A DNA stretch of 64,000 nt from Poa pratensis (GCA_947311845.1 CAMZMU010000075.1:24465421-24529420), one strand, 5' to 3'. Counted from the first letter of the stretch, positions 34,728-46,888 are shown. Numbers and translations are program-made. The notes: generated by a model not told the origin, from the letters alone.

Positions 34728-35066
34728 ACCCATACCTTAAGTCATAAACACTGTGAAATGTTTTAGTTTCTCATAATTCCTTAAAACATTAGTAACATCT
34801 AGCCAATGCGATGCTACTTTGAAAATCTGAATTCAACCACATCTAGGAGCTTTGCAGTGGCGGAGGCAGGATTAGTCAAATTAGCATGTTGAGCGGGGTC
34901 GGTTAAAGCAAAAGGTTTAAAATATGCACTATTCACGTTCTAAATAGGAACTAATCCATGGTGTTTGGGGGGGGGGGGGGGCGGGCACCTGCTGGTCCCT
35001 GCCTTCGCCCTGGAGCTTTGTGGTGCTTTACCTTAGGATAAGGGGTGAAAATGGTATGATTTATTT
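34728..35066. mobile_element. Tourist-like MITE carrying a nested hAT MITE
   Basis: TTCACCCATACCTTAAG near 34735 and CTTAGGATAAGGGGTGAA near 35032-35049 are imperfect inverted ends. The other arm joins CCATCGCCCTTCACC directly to the following sequence (about 51790-51815), showing absence of the insertion. Ends are approximate. Confidence 0.5.
34855..35012. mobile_element. hAT-type MITE, 158 bp
   Basis: TIRs CAGTGGCGGAGGCAGG and (reverse) CAGGGCGAAGGCAGGG, flanked by a perfect 8-bp duplication GAGCTTTG (34847-34854 and 35013-35020). A G run of about 15 (34967-34981) lies inside. Confidence 0.88.
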
Positions 35067-35466
35067 CCAACTGACCGATTCGGATGCTCATGGAAGGAAA
35101 ATACAGACGCTCAAATAGTTGCCAAATACTATTACAAATTAAGATAGTAATTCATGGAACATAAAAGATAATGGTTTTACTAAAAAAAAAAATTGTATGC
35201 GAGATATAACATATTTCATGGTTGTATCCGACAAGTATCGGACATTATATCTAGCAACTTACGTCGAACCTTAGGCCCACTAAGACCAGCCACACTGGTA
35301 TAGATGCCCTGGGTCCCGTTCGGCCCATTGACCCGCTGGACCGGACCTGGATTACGTTACCAATAGGATAGGGTCGATCCACAAAAAGAAAGGTTCATCG
35401 TGAACCTGATCCGTTCGTCCCTAGGGTCGACCCACACCTCCACCTCTACTCAACAGAACGCAGATG

Positions 35467-36214
35467 GATGTTGCCGCCGTGTGCAGTCACATCAACCTCA
35501 TCCTGGGATGCCGGACGAAGTCGCCGTCGACTGCCAGGCGCACGTCCCGCACGGCGCTGTTCGCGGCCGTGCTGGGCACGAGGCCGCGTACCACCTGACC
35601 ACCATGCCGCCGCACCCGAGCGGGCTGCAGGACCCTGGACGTACAGCATATACATGCAAGTTTCCCACGCCGGCGCCGGCCGCCGTCCCGTGCTCGGCTG
35701 GGGCGACGGACACTGCTGCAACGCCACCCCGCGCGACGACGAACCCGCGCCCGAGGAAGTCGCCGACAGGAGCCTGGCGTGCAAGCGCGTCCTGCTGCGG
35801 CTCCACGCGTTGTACGACGGCGCGGACGACGAGGAGGGCGCCGACTACGCGCTCCGGCTCGACCGCGTCACGGGAGCCGAGATGTACTCCCTCGCCTCAT
35901 GTACTTCTCCTTCCCCGATGACGCCGGCGGGCCGGGCCGGGCGCTGGCCTCCGGCGGGCACGTGTGTGGGCCACCGTGGCTGATTATCCCCACCTGCCCG
36001 CGCCCGGCTGGTACGTCCACGCTGTCCGCATGCCTGAGCACTGTCGTCTTGCTGCCGTGTGAGGACGGCAGCGTCTTCGAGCTCGGTTCCGTCGCGGCCA
36101 TCCAAGAGCCCCGAGGTCCTGCGCGCCATCCAGTCCGCCTTCTGCGTCGTCGAGGCCGCCTCGCCGGATGACCGCACGAGTCGGGAAGGATTTCTTGCGC
36201 GGCACCCCAAGTGA
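35467..36214 (+). pseudogene. Captured bHLH-MYC N-terminal domain fragment
   Basis: The GC-rich block reads, over several frames, WTYSIYMQVSHA then VLGWGDGHCC (about 35637-35725), LACKRVLLRLHALYDGADD (about 35775-35830), MYFSFPDDAGGPGRALASG (about 35898-35958), VLLPCEDGSVFELGSVAAI (about 36045-36100) and a Cys-Val-Val-Glu segment ending at TGA 36212-36214. This order matches the bHLH-MYC_N region of plant MYC-like transcription factors (W-Y-IFW, GWGDG, SF..G.G.PG.A, P...GVVELGS). The basic helix-loop-helix itself is absent. At least three frameshifts separate the blocks. It sits inside the TIR element, so it is a transposon-captured relic rather than a gene. Confidence 0.65.
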
Positions 36215-36596
36215 GAACTGGGCATCAAGATGCATGGTAGGGTACAACCTAAGGTTAACCTTACCCTGTACGAAGAGGTGCGGGCCGAACCTTTGACCTG
36301 AAATTTTGCTACAGGTTCCCAGGTCCAGTAACAGGTTCAAACCGGACCGGACCTGTGGCATCATGACACACTGGTGAGTCGAACCAAAGAAAAATATGTG
36401 AGAACTAGGAACCGGTACATCTATGCTGCAGTGTGTGAAGCGCTTTTAATTTCCATGTGGGGCCCACAAAGCAATATGTAATTCTATCTCTCTCCTCTTG
36501 TTCCGGTTGCAGCTGCATGCATCCTGCCATCCTTGTTCAAAATAAAAACATCCTGCCATCCTCCCTCATGTTGTGTACTATGTCAGCTTGGAAATA

Positions 36597-36719
36597 CTTC
36601 CTCCGTTCTAAATTAATTGACTTGGTTTTGTCCAAATATGGATGTATCTATACTTGTTTGATGTCTAGATACATCAATGTGTAACAAAATATATGTCAAT
36701 TAAATCCAAACGGAGGGAG
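36597..36719. mobile_element. Stowaway MITE, 123 bp
   Basis: TIRs CTTCCTCCGTTC and CGGAGGGAG, flanked by TA dinucleotides (36595-36596, 36720-36721). Confidence 0.92.
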
Positions 36720-36867
36720 TACTAGTTAATGGTTAGGAACCGAACCATATATACATGGTCCGCTTTTCTTCTCTTACAACTTGAATCGATGCTCCACACC
36801 GTGTCGAACGGGTTCGATAGCCACTTTGAATTGCTTCTTTCATACAGTGTGGCTGGTCTAACATATA

Positions 36868-36990
36868 CTCCCTTCGTCCCAAAATAAGTGTCTCAAGTTT
36901 GCACAAAAGTGAATGTATCTAGACATGTTTCATGTATAGATACATCTACTTTTGAGCAAATTTGAGACACTTATTTTTGGACGGAGGGAG
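36868..36990. mobile_element. Stowaway MITE, 123 bp
   Basis: TIRs CTCCCTTCGTCCCAAAATAAG and its partner CTTATTTTTGGACGGAGGGAG, TA on both sides (36866-36867, 36991-36992). Absent from the matching arm. Confidence 0.93.
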
Positions 36991-37025
36991 TAGAAGTGTA
37001 GCCCGGCCTAAAATTGGTGACCTTG

Positions 37026-37389
37026 GGCGTCTCCAATGTAGAAATAAGGCTCGGTCTTAAGCAATAAAGTGAGCTTAAGACCAGGTCTTAAACATTGCAG
37101 CGATCGGTCGTAAGAAAAGATTCCTTGAGGTCGGTCGTAACGGTATGGCCGGATCATAAGGAATAAATTAGCAATTTACTCTACTCTCTCTCATGCTATG
37201 GGCGATTCAAAGGCTGATCGGTCTGTACAACCACGCAGCAGGTTGTGCCTTTCAGCTGCTGTACATGTCAGCTGTAGGACCCAGTTTAAATCCCATGGCG
37301 GTCTTAAGCATTGTGTAGATTTTAGCCGGTTATTGCAAACTGCGTGGGGCCCAGCTTATTGCTGTTTTAAAGAATAAGCATTGGAGACG
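37026..37389. mobile_element. Tourist-like MITE, 364 bp
   Basis: GGCGTCTCCAATG at the left and CATTGGAGACG at the right; flanks TTG (37023-37025) and TTA (37390-37392). The other arm has the uninterrupted GGTGACCTTATATGGAATCGC (51545-51566, reverse). Confidence 0.78.
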
Positions 37390-38105
37390 TTATATGGAAT
37401 CGCTACCTAGCTATAGTGTGTCCTTTTACATAGAAACTAAAAAGCTACAATGCGTCGGACCGTCAGTGGTCTAATATATACGCCGCACCAAAACTATAGC
37501 TTGTAGGTGACGTTTGATGTAGAGGCCAGGCCAGCGATGTTGATAAGCTGATGGATACGTCATGCACATGTACTGAGAACACATGGGCTTGAACATTTAT
37601 CATAGACATGTTTTGCAACATGACGTGTCTACCAATCCGATCATTATTGTTGCAGTGAAGCATACTTGCAGTGGAGCTAATTACCCAATGCACTTATCTG
37701 GAACAAAGATCAGGTATCGATCGTCGGTCGGTCGCTGACATGTGGTTATCACTATCTCGCGTGCTGGCTAATTAGCTCCGTCTCCGTCGCACTGATCGGC
37801 AATGATCGCTCCAAAACGCTAAACCCGGCCAAAATCCGAACCGCGCTCGCGACTGGTCACGGTGCGGTCGTGTACGCGCGCGCCGCCGGCCGCCGGCCGC
37901 CGGGGTCCAGGCCAGGCCGCCGCACTGTCCGCCATGCCCTACCAACTTGGTACTACAGACATTTTCTTAATACTCGGCTGCGCCATTGAATGAAGCCCGG
38001 TGGGCGTTGGGTACGCGTGGTGTCACCAGCATGGAGCGTGGGAGCACGCCATGTTTCATTCGATGCTCTGCACGGACGGTCAATAATCTACGTACTTAGC
38101 TAGTA

Positions 38106-38636
38106 CTCCGTATTAATGTCGGTGACCCACGATCTGCAGGAGCGGTGATCAGGTCCGTCCTCCAGCCACTGCCCTCGCCCATCCTGTCCCAGAACCACCG
38201 CGCCTGCGATCTCCACTCCTGCCCGAATCCAACACCCACGCAACGTTCGCGCACCGGCCGGCGTCACACCATTTGGCCGCGCGCGCGAAAGAGGTTTTGG
38301 CGCGCCCTCGGTGGACACGTAAACCAGCCCAGCAGCCGCGCGCGTACGTGTCGGGGACCCGCCGATGATTTCTCGCGCACCTGGCTGGAAAGACTTGACG
38401 CTGCCTTTGCTTATTGCCAGTCGCCAACACTCCCAGATCAGGGAGTCAGACACATAAAGGGAGACGGAAAGGAACCGAGGAAGCAAGATACACACACACT
38501 CCTAGTCCGGCAAAAATAAGGCCCCTGATCGCGGGCGTCGGGACTCGCACCCTGCAGCGCGAGGCTCACCTCACCTCACCTGACGGCTGACGCCCGCGTC
38601 GGCACCATCGGCCGCGCGCGCACGTCGGCGCGTGCC
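38106..38636 (+). promoter_or_regulatory. Promoter and 5' leader region of the GH9 gene
   Basis: A GC-rich stretch upstream of the GH9 start. The inverted-duplication homology ends at its left edge (about 38105). A weak TATA-like CACATAAAGG lies near 38450. No element was confirmed. Confidence 0.4.
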
Positions 38637-41600
38637 ATGATCCAGGGCGGCGCCCGTCGGGCAACCGCGCCGCTGCTGCTCCTCCTGTCCGCCGCAGCCG
38701 TCCTCGCGGCGTCCACCACCCTCCGCTGCGCCGCGGCCGCCACCATGGCATCGGCGCCGGACTACGGCGACGCGCTGTCCAAGAGCCTGCTCTACTTCGA
38801 GGCGCAGCGGTCGGGGCGGCTTCCCTACAACCAGCGCGTGCGGTGGCGCGGCCACTCGGGGATCACCGACGGGCTGCAGCAGGGCGTGGACCTAGTGGGC
38901 GGGTACTACGACGCCGGCGACCACGTCAAGTTCGGCCTGCCCATGGCCTTCACCGTCACCATGCTCGCCTGGGGCGCCATCGAGTTCGGGGACGACATCG
39001 CCGCCGCCGGGGAGTGGGGACACGCGCTCGAGGCCATCAAGTGGGGCACCGACTACTTCGTCAAGGCGCACACTGAGCCATTCGTCTACTGGGCCGAGGT
39101 ACGCACGCCCACGTCACGCACGCCCATTGTTTTTACCGCTGCGACGCCGTACACCCGGCTTCTGTGATCGATCGCGCGAGCGACCATTTCGAGAAGACAG
39201 CGGATGCCCGAGACGACAGTCGTCATTAATTTACTGCTGTCTGCGAATGATGGCGGATGGATGTCTGACGCAGGTGGGGGACGGCGACACCGACCACTAC
39301 TGCTGGCAGCGGCCGGAGGACATGACGACGTCGCGGCAGGCGTACCGCGTCGACAAGGACAACCCCGGCTCCGACCTCGTCGGAGAGACCGCCGCCGCGC
39401 TCGCCGCCGCTTCCATCGTCTTCCGCAGCTCCAACCCGCATTACTCCCACCTCCTCCTCCACCACGCACAGCAGGTACGTACATCACATCAGCAGTATGG
39501 ATGCCACCTAGCTGTCTGTAATCCAACAGTGCACATGATGTATGCGTCGGTGGGTGCTGCAGTTGTTCGAGTTCGGGGACAAGTACAGGGGCAACTACGA
39601 CATGAGCATCGGGGAGGCGCGGAGCTTCTACACGTCGGTGAGCGGGTACCGGGACGAGCTGCTGTGGGCGGCCTTCTGGCTGCACCGGGCCACGGGGAAG
39701 GAGGAGTACCTCCGGTACGCCGTCGACAAGGCAGACCCGGCCGGATGGGCCATGACCGAGTTCAGCTGGGAGAACAAGTACGCCGGCCTCCAGGTCCTCG
39801 CCGCCAAGGTACCTCAGTCGTCAAACCTCACCGCACTTTTTTTTTACCTCTTCATTCAGCCACGTCTCGTACCAGGGAATTTTGCTTTCGGAAGTAGAAA
39901 CTTTACATCCAGTACCAATGATTCATTCCCACTACAGCACTTGATCGATGGCTTCGTGGTTGATCAGTAATTTAAGTCGCTGCTGGTGGTTGGCCGTGCT
40001 ACCAAAGGGCTAGGCTATGACCCCTCCCTTGCCGTGCAGAAATTTTAGTACAGCCTACACATGCACCCCCATGATGCCTAGCCCATTTTCACTTTTTATC
40101 TCCACTGACAAATTAAACATGGTTAGATACGCACACATGGGCGTTTCAATTTCCCGCCATGGATCGAGTTCTGCTGTTGCTTGAGAAAGGGGGATTATTA
40201 AAGTCTCCACATGGCGTATACACTTTCTTGCTCCGGAAGAATCCATGTAAGATCCACACCTCCAAACGCGATCATGCCGATCGAGCTTGAACAGGAATTA
40301 GGCGCGAAATCAAACCTGAACATATACCCATGCCTAGTCGGCATTCTGACATCCAAACCATGAGACTGTGATGAGTGGACTGAGATTTGCAGACAAGAGT
40401 CGCATGGACTTTGTTATTAGCTTGGAGTGAGCTATAGTAGCTAGCTCGTCAGTCAGCAGTTTAGTGGTTCCTGCAATGACGGTGGTTGGAGAAATCACAT
40501 GGCCGAGCGAGCATCTGGGCAGAGCCTTTCTTTCCCCTCCTGAAAGCTGCAGGGTTTTGCTAATTAAGCTCAGCCTTTGCCTTTCCTGTCCACGTCAGAT
40601 CGGGATCGCCCTGCTTTAGGATTATTCAGTTTCCTTTCCGGAAAAACTTAGTGCTGACGCTTCATATAGAGTAGGAAAAGAAAGGGAAGCCTCCGATCGA
40701 TCGCACAACAACTACTCCCCCACCCGGCACGGTTTGAACTGGCAACTGATCAACGTACGTAGGCTTAACTAGCAAGGCACGACTTGATCATGTCTTGGTA
40801 GTTTTTAGAGAAAATTAAAGAGCTGGCAAGACAAGCCGATCAGTGCGGAAATCTTTTTGGCTCCCGAGATACGGCCGGTGATATCTTTGTTTTAAGAATA
40901 ATCAAATATATATATTTATTTATTTATAAGGCCACACTGCGCATCGAAAATATCCCTGAGAGTGGGCTAAGCATCACGCAGACGCCAGCCATGGACGTAC
41001 GGACACCTCACTGAGGATATCGGTGCTGTACGTAAAGCGCGTGATCGATGTCGATCGATGTGTCACCGCTAGCCGCTATATATATACTCCCTCCGTTTTT
41101 TAATATAAGATGTTTTATCATTTGTCTACATGCACACTACATGCACATGTACACAAATGTATGTAGACATGTGTTAGTGTGCATATTCACTCACTTTAGT
41201 ATGTATCTAGACAACATGTGCAACACCTAAAACATCTTATATTAAAAAACGGAGGGAGTAGCTGCTGGAGAAGACGAGATATCTCTGCCGGCCCCATCCT
41301 GCACGCATACACGGCCAAAAAACACACGAAAATCGGGAGCCAAAAACTATCTGCGCAGCGAAATTCCCACCAACTAACTTGCAGTCCCGGCCAAATGCTC
41401 CCGTATATTCTGCAGCGAACCTGCAGGGCAAAATGGAGCTACGACTACGTACGCCAGTGCGTGTCTGCAGAACAATAAGTTCCGGTGACACTCATGTATA
41501 CACGAAGTGACCTGTCAAGAACGGGGGACCCACCCCTGCGCCCGGAATTCCACGTTGCATGTCCTGGTCTACTGGGGATGAGTAGGATGGGTGACCTGGC

Positions 41601-44600
41601 TTGATCCCCAGTTCACTGTCAGTGAGGGTGTAGGTAAAACAGCGCCGGTCCAGATGCGTTGCTGTCTGATAGCCGAGTTCACCGTCAGTGAGGGCGTAAC
41701 AGGACCGTCAGTGTGGCCTGGTCTTCACGGTGCTGTAGCTTTCTTACCTTATTTTTCCAGATGAATTGTGCGTCACAAATTTATCCTTCATATGTCTATT
41801 ATGGGATGTTTGCTGTCGCACACTTTTGGTCAATAATACAAAAATAGCTTTAGGTTTACCTTGATGGTTTCTTATATGGTTACTATAGTATCTGGATATG
41901 GTTTTTTTATTTTTCTAAGTAGACACAACCATTTCTGGTCTAAACATGAGATTCATATATACAATTACGAAACGATGAAAATATCTAAATTTGGCGGCTG
42001 TATTAAAGCCAACTGAGCTAAAGCCTATATAAACCAGCACGCATGCGTAAATGCTATTATTAACACATAATTATGGGTATAAGAAATAAATAGTTGTGGC
42101 TCACCTTTCTCCTCAAACTGGTTTTCCTCGCTTAACCTCTAAAACTATCATATGCTCTGCTAATTTACCCCTATATGGTTTCTGCTAGAAAAAAACTGTT
42201 TCTCTAACTTCTATAAAATCTGAAAACAAATAATACATTTAGGTCGTGGGCTGAAGTATACACATGTAAGTTTTGGCTACCAAAATCTGAATACTTGCGA
42301 CCTATACAGAAAATAAAAATAAATTTGTCTTTTTCACAAGGCATAAATGATCGTTTTAAAATAAAATTTTGCATGTATTTACTTCATTATACAACCTCCA
42401 CGTATTGATCTTTTTAAAAATAGTTTGGAAATATCAAGAGTGTTTTTGTCGTTCTAAAAATATACGGGCCATAAATTGCTTCAAGCTTAGGAGGTTAAGT
42501 GACAAAATTATGGGTATAAGAAATAGATAGTTGCCCTAAGTTTAGGAGGTTAATTTACAAAATTATAGTGTAGAGTGTTAAGTGTACAAAGTCGATAATT
42601 TAGCTGAGTACAGTGGAAAATTATTTTCTTTTAAATGGAGGAGATTATGGATATGGTAGCTGCTTTGAAGGCATCCGCAAACTAGTTCTGTGACGTGGAC
42701 ATTCATTTTGGACATGACTGACAACATGGTGAGAATATTAGTAGCGTGCACCTTTTCTTCTTCCATCTCATCTTCTTTATCGAGCAGATGAAACTTTCAT
42801 AGGCACATGGCGTGAGGAAATATGCTACTCTTAGGTAGGAAATTTCTGATACTATATCCTACGACTACGCATGCTTCATTTCTAAGCAATTAGCTAGCTA
42901 GCTATAGGTGTTCCCGGCAGTACAATTTTATGATGACCCAAGCAAATATCGCAATCAGAGTAGGTTGTTGGGCTGGTATAGATTTTCCATTAATTATACG
43001 GTCATCACGTAGGGCTAGCTACACCGTGTCAACCCCTATCCATTCAACTGTTTCTTTCGACAAGAACTTTTTATCTCTCTTGAGACTTTGAGACACTGAA
43101 GTGTTCACTTCATAGCATACAGCTATGAAGCTGCCAGCTTTTGCTGTGTTAGACTGGTGGTGATGTTGAAATTTACTTCTACCCAAGCGTAGTACTAGAT
43201 GTTGCTGTAGTGTGCACAACCAGGTGGTATATTGCAGTAAGTGTGACAGGTTGTCCACTCGTTAGCCTGGATCGCATCTTGTGGAAAGTGAAGTTAATGT
43301 GTCGGCAAGAGCAGTAGCCACTAGGCAGTACTAGCTCATATACCATTTGTGCAACAAATGAGCAAATAGACGAGCATATTTTCTATGATTCCATACAACT
43401 AAATGTGCGGGGGTAATGACAAGAGGGAACATAGAATATTCTTCGGGCCCAATTCTCTAATTGATCTAGAAAGGGAAATGGAATATTCTCAGGGCCCAAA
43501 ATTTCTGAAATGGAAATCAAACAAACGGCAGAGGGAATCCAAATGCCCTCTCATTTGTTTTGTTCTTCTTCGAAGCTCCCATCATCAGGCATCGCCTGCT
43601 GAGGCAAAGTCTGAGGCCGGCTTTCATCTGCTCATTCGTTCGATTCATCAATCTTCATGGCACATGCTCCCGGCAAGCATCGCTCGACGGGGGCCCATGA
43701 GTCGGATAGTGAGATACACCGGGCTCATGGAGTCAGAGGCATGATAGGAGGCCGGGGTCGGGAGACGACTCCACCATGTGGCATCTAGCATAGCTCGCTC
43801 ACAGCCACCGACAGCAACACCAAGTTGAATTAAAGGAAGAGATTCCATCGTTACAACTTTCATCGATTGATCGAGCTGGATCCCAATTTCGCTAATCTCA
43901 TTTAAGTCGAACTGTTCAAGAATCATCGACAATGCGTAGTACCATTATGTTTTTTGATTAATTTGGAGTATGAGTTCATCAACAATATTAGCCGGTCCTT
44001 AATTATCACAGATTTGCGAGTTTTTTCCTCTTGAATGTGGTAGCTTGTGGTAATTAAGAGTGAGACTGATTTTGCCACTCGTTTTTTTCATTCAGCTACT
44101 GCTGGACGGCGACCCGCAGGGAGAGGAGCACCGGCCGGTGCTGGAGCAGTACAGGGCGAAGGCGGAGCACTACCTGTGCGCGTGCCTGGGCCGGAACAAC
44201 GGCAGCAACAAAAACGTGAACCGGAGCCCCGGCGGCATGCTCTACGTCCGCCTGTGGAACAACCTCCAGTACGCCTCCAGCGCTGCTTTCCTCCTCACCG
44301 TCTACTCCCACTACCTCGACGGAGCCGGCGCCCGCCTCCGCTGCCCCGACGACCCGGCGGTGCCGCCGTCCGAGCTGCTGGCGCTCGCGCGGTCGCAGGC
44401 CGACTACATCCTCGGCCACAACCCGCTGCGGATGAGCTACATGGTGGGCTACGGCGCCCGGTTCCCCCTGCGCGTGCACCACCGCAGCGCCTCCATCGTC
44501 TCGCACAAGGCCAACAACCGCTTCATCGGCTGCATGCAGGGCTTCGACGACTGGTTCGGCCGCAGCCGGCCTAACCCCAACGTGCTCGTCGGCGCCATCG

Positions 44601-44797
44601 TCGGCGGGCCAAACTCCCGCGACGAGTTCAGGGACGACCGCTCCAACTACGTGCAGACTGAGGCGTGCACCTACAACACCGCGCCCATGGTCGGCGTTTT
44701 CGCCAGGCTCAAATACCTGTCGACGACAGCGACCTCGTCGTCGGAGGGGTGCCGCCCAGGGTCGACAGTGATGCCGCTCTCGGCCAAGTGTAGATAA
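38637..44797 (+). CDS. GH9 endo-1,4-beta-glucanase; join(38637..39098,39274..39474,39563..39808,44096..44797)
   Basis: This family cleaves internal beta-1,4-glucosidic bonds, acting on cellulose and related wall glucans. Four exons (462, 201, 246, 702 bp) join in phase 0 with GT-AG introns to give 536 residues, slightly long for the secreted class B. Residues 1-34 form an Arg-Arg then Leu/Ala-rich signal peptide. The GH9 domain starts at [18 protein letters not shown] and holds [17 protein letters not shown] (catalytic Asp region), [24 protein letters not shown] (signature 1, His), and [18 protein letters not shown] (signature 2, Asp and Glu). No CBM49 domain follows; the tail is a short Ser/Cys-containing stretch. 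One N-glycosylation site, NGS, is visible. It likely acts in the apoplast. The reading frame is uninterrupted, so the gene appears functional. Confidence 0.93.
39809..44095 (+). other. Intron 3 of the GH9 gene, 4.3 kb
   Basis: It begins GTACCTCAG and ends TTCATTCAG. It is unusually long beside the 175- and 88-bp introns 1 and 2. It contains a Stowaway MITE (41087-41258) and AT-rich sequence. No other gene is recognised inside; the 113-codon ORF near 43403 has no recognisable domain. Confidence 0.85.
41087..41258. mobile_element. Stowaway MITE, 172 bp, in GH9 intron 3
   Basis: CTCCCTCCGTTTTTTAATAT and its complement at the ends, TA duplication (41085-41086, 41259-41260). Same subfamily as 46889-47047 and 63766-63926, sharing TAAGATGTTTTA near both ends. 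Confidence 0.95.
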
Positions 44798-45121
44798 ATT
44801 AAGTGGTCCTGTCCTGCAGGTATTAATTAGCTTGGGCTGGAAATTCTTTTTCTTTCTCGTATACGTACTTCATTCCATATAAGATTTTTTCCAAGTGTTA
44901 ATATGAGAAAGAGTTACTTAATTAGTGAAAGAAAAGAACAATAAGGAGTAAATCGACCAGAACAGGAGGGTTAAGATTAGATACTTGTACTCTGAATTTA
45001 ATTAGGTGCCTCAGAAAGCATATTTAAAAGAGTTGTAATCTTTACTGGCTCACTACAATAGTTTTTTTACAGCCACTAGATGACCACTAGTTTGCATCTT
45101 CTATTACCTTGTGTGATTATA
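44798..45121 (+). other. 3' flank of the GH9 gene
   Basis: Probable 3'UTR and downstream DNA, AT-rich. No clear polyadenylation signal can be assigned by eye. Confidence 0.4.
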
Positions 45122-45460
45122 TGGTCTCTTTGATTCATAACTTTTTCAGAGAAATGGAATTCTTAAGAGTTTACCCGTGTTGATTGTTTCATTGGTAGGA
45201 TTGAACCCTATAAGAATCTTTTAGGAATTTTCTGAAGGACTGTTTTGCACTATATTTTATAAGAAATTTTGCAACTATTAAACCTTTTCGAAATAATCTT
45301 TTGTTGCTCCCATGACACAATCAAACAAATCAAACTTTTGCCACACTGAAATGATCATGATATAAAAAAGGCATCGGTCCTACGGCTGCTTGAAAATATG
45401 AACAGGACGTTGCAACCCTACTTTTTCTCATAGTCTTATATTTTAAAAAGCCAGTGAATC
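45122..45460. mobile_element. Degenerate hAT-like MITE
   Basis: It starts GGTCTCTTTGATTCAT and ends near AAAGCCAGTGAATCAAG, imperfect inverted ends. Internal words (GACACAATCAAACAAAT, TATAAGAATCTTTTAGGA) match the element at 62661-63196. Confidence 0.55.
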
Positions 45461-45549
45461 AAGTAGACAAATCTTTGCCAAGAAGTCACTGTGTCCTTCT
45501 GGGAGTCATATAAAAACTTCACCATTTCATTTTCAAACAAGTCAATAAT

Positions 45550-46760
45550 AAGTGAGCAATTTACAAACAAAGTATACAATTCCGTATCCCCTTTATGTCA
45601 GAAAGTTAGGATCAAAGATAGCGCCAAAAGAAGACCAAAGAAACATTAAGCTTCCTAACCAAAAATCCCGAGTCGAGTGGATAAGAAGAGCTCATTGTAA
45701 CGGTTACACTGATGCCGGATACGAGTCGGATCCGGATGACTCTAAAGCATAGTCAGGTTTTGTGTTCTTGTTATCTAGTGGGCGATAAGCTGGAAGAGTT
45801 CCAAACAAAGTACGATTGCAGACTCTATAATGAAAGCGGAATATGTGGCAGCTTCAGAACCTAACACGGAAGGCGCTACTGGATCAGACTCCACGATGTT
45901 ATTCTTAATATTTGTTTCATAATTAATATTTATATTTCTGTGATAAAACTGGTATGTTTTCTGAATATAAATTCAGTGGAAAACCCATAACATGTGTGAA
46001 AACATGAACACCAAGAATTGTCCTAGTCTTGCCTCTAAGACTAGCTCGTTGGTTGCATGACGACCCTGTTTTCCCGGTCATGAGCAAAATGTTTGCCGGC
46101 AACAATGAGAGCACATTGTTGGCGGAAAAATGAGTCTGGACAGGCCCAACCAATTGGTATACTACCATATCTTATCGTCATAGTGTTCTTAGTAATATAA
46201 ATGAAATGTTGACGTACATCATGTCCCTCGACCATAAGGGTATTTGGTACCTGCATGTTGGAAGGGTTACTTTGGTTTTGTGTAACATCATACCGGAACA
46301 GCATTATAGCGGCAGCTTCCGAGTATCTTGGAAAACGAGTATTTGAATTTATGATCTGAGACCGTGAATTGCTCCTCCGACGATGGAGAGAGACTATCTG
46401 GGCCCACTCGGTGTGACGTTATCCATCATCGTCTGCACAGACACAACATGGCGTAAACCATGGTGATACCGAAATACGGAGACGAGAAAAGGAAACAAAC
46501 CGGTAACGAGATTAACAAGATATCGAGATCAAGAGTTGCTTCACATGGATATCGGAATGTCTCGCCTCAGGAGATTTTAAGGACCGCGAAGCAGTGGGAA
46601 CCATGTATGGGAACACACAGGTCCACTCGAATATATTCCTATAACGGTGGAAATCAATACGGGTGTCCACGGCTCCATTGTTGATTATTGGCCGGAGTAG
46701 TTTTGGATCATGTCCACTCGTTATCAAACATGCGGGGTAACAAGTCTTTTTAAGTCAGTT
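45550..46760 (+). mobile_element. Relic of a copia element: RNase H fragment and LTR-like sequence
   Basis: The plus frame gives VEWIRRAHCNGYTDAGYESD then DDSKA, a stop, SGFVFLL, and after further breaks a region coding MKAEYVAASE (about 45660-45865). This is the copia RNase H order (GYTDADF...D...S.SG.VF...EAEY.A). Downstream, GATGGAGAGAGACTATCTGG and similar sequence to about 46700 looks LTR-like. All frames are broken. Confidence 0.6.
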
Positions 46761-46888
46761 AAAACGTTGATGATTGGAAACAGGTGAGAGAGGCACAAAT
46801 GTACCGGAGTGATATGCAAGTTAGCTAAGTTGAGAGAGACGGTTATTGACCGGTCGTGCAGGGGACAGACAGGCATCGAATGAAAATA

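Larger units (their letters stand above)
35284..36858. mobile_element. TIR transposon (PIF/Harbinger-type TSD) carrying a bHLH gene fragment
   Basis: A perfect 14-bp TIR GACCAGCCACACTG sits at both ends, flanked by TAA (35281-35283 and 36859-36861). The inverted arm has CCCACCAACATATG in its place (about 51582-51597), the empty site. There is no transposase ORF; the core is a GC-rich captured gene fragment (35467-36214), followed by a Stowaway MITE at 36597-36719. Superfamily is inferred from the 3-bp TAA duplication only. Confidence 0.72.
31444..38105. repeat. Left arm of large inverted duplication, inner piece
   Basis: Reverse-complement collinearity with 46805-61680 is visible along the whole stretch. 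Examples: TTGGACTC/GAGTCCAACATGATCAGTGAAC (31908-31926) with 61447-61466; ACCTTCGTCAAAATTCTGCG (32081-32100) with 54002-54022; CACTGTTCGTGCAACTGCTA (33829-33848) with 52594-52615; TAAAATTGGTGACC (37009-37022) with 51555-51568; GATAAGCTGATGGATACGTCATG (37543-37565) with 50432-50453; TTCATTCGATGC (38055-38066) with 46874-46885. Identity is roughly 80-85% by eye in clean stretches. Transposons listed inside are not shared. Confidence 0.82.

Noticed and set aside
35446..35806. Minus ORFs over the bHLH block
   Set aside because: Shadow frames of a GC-rich plus-strand relic that matches bHLH-MYC_N order.
39086..39685. 199-codon minus ORF across GH9 exons 2 and 3
   Set aside because: GC-rich shadow; the plus strand has phase-consistent exons with GH9 motifs.
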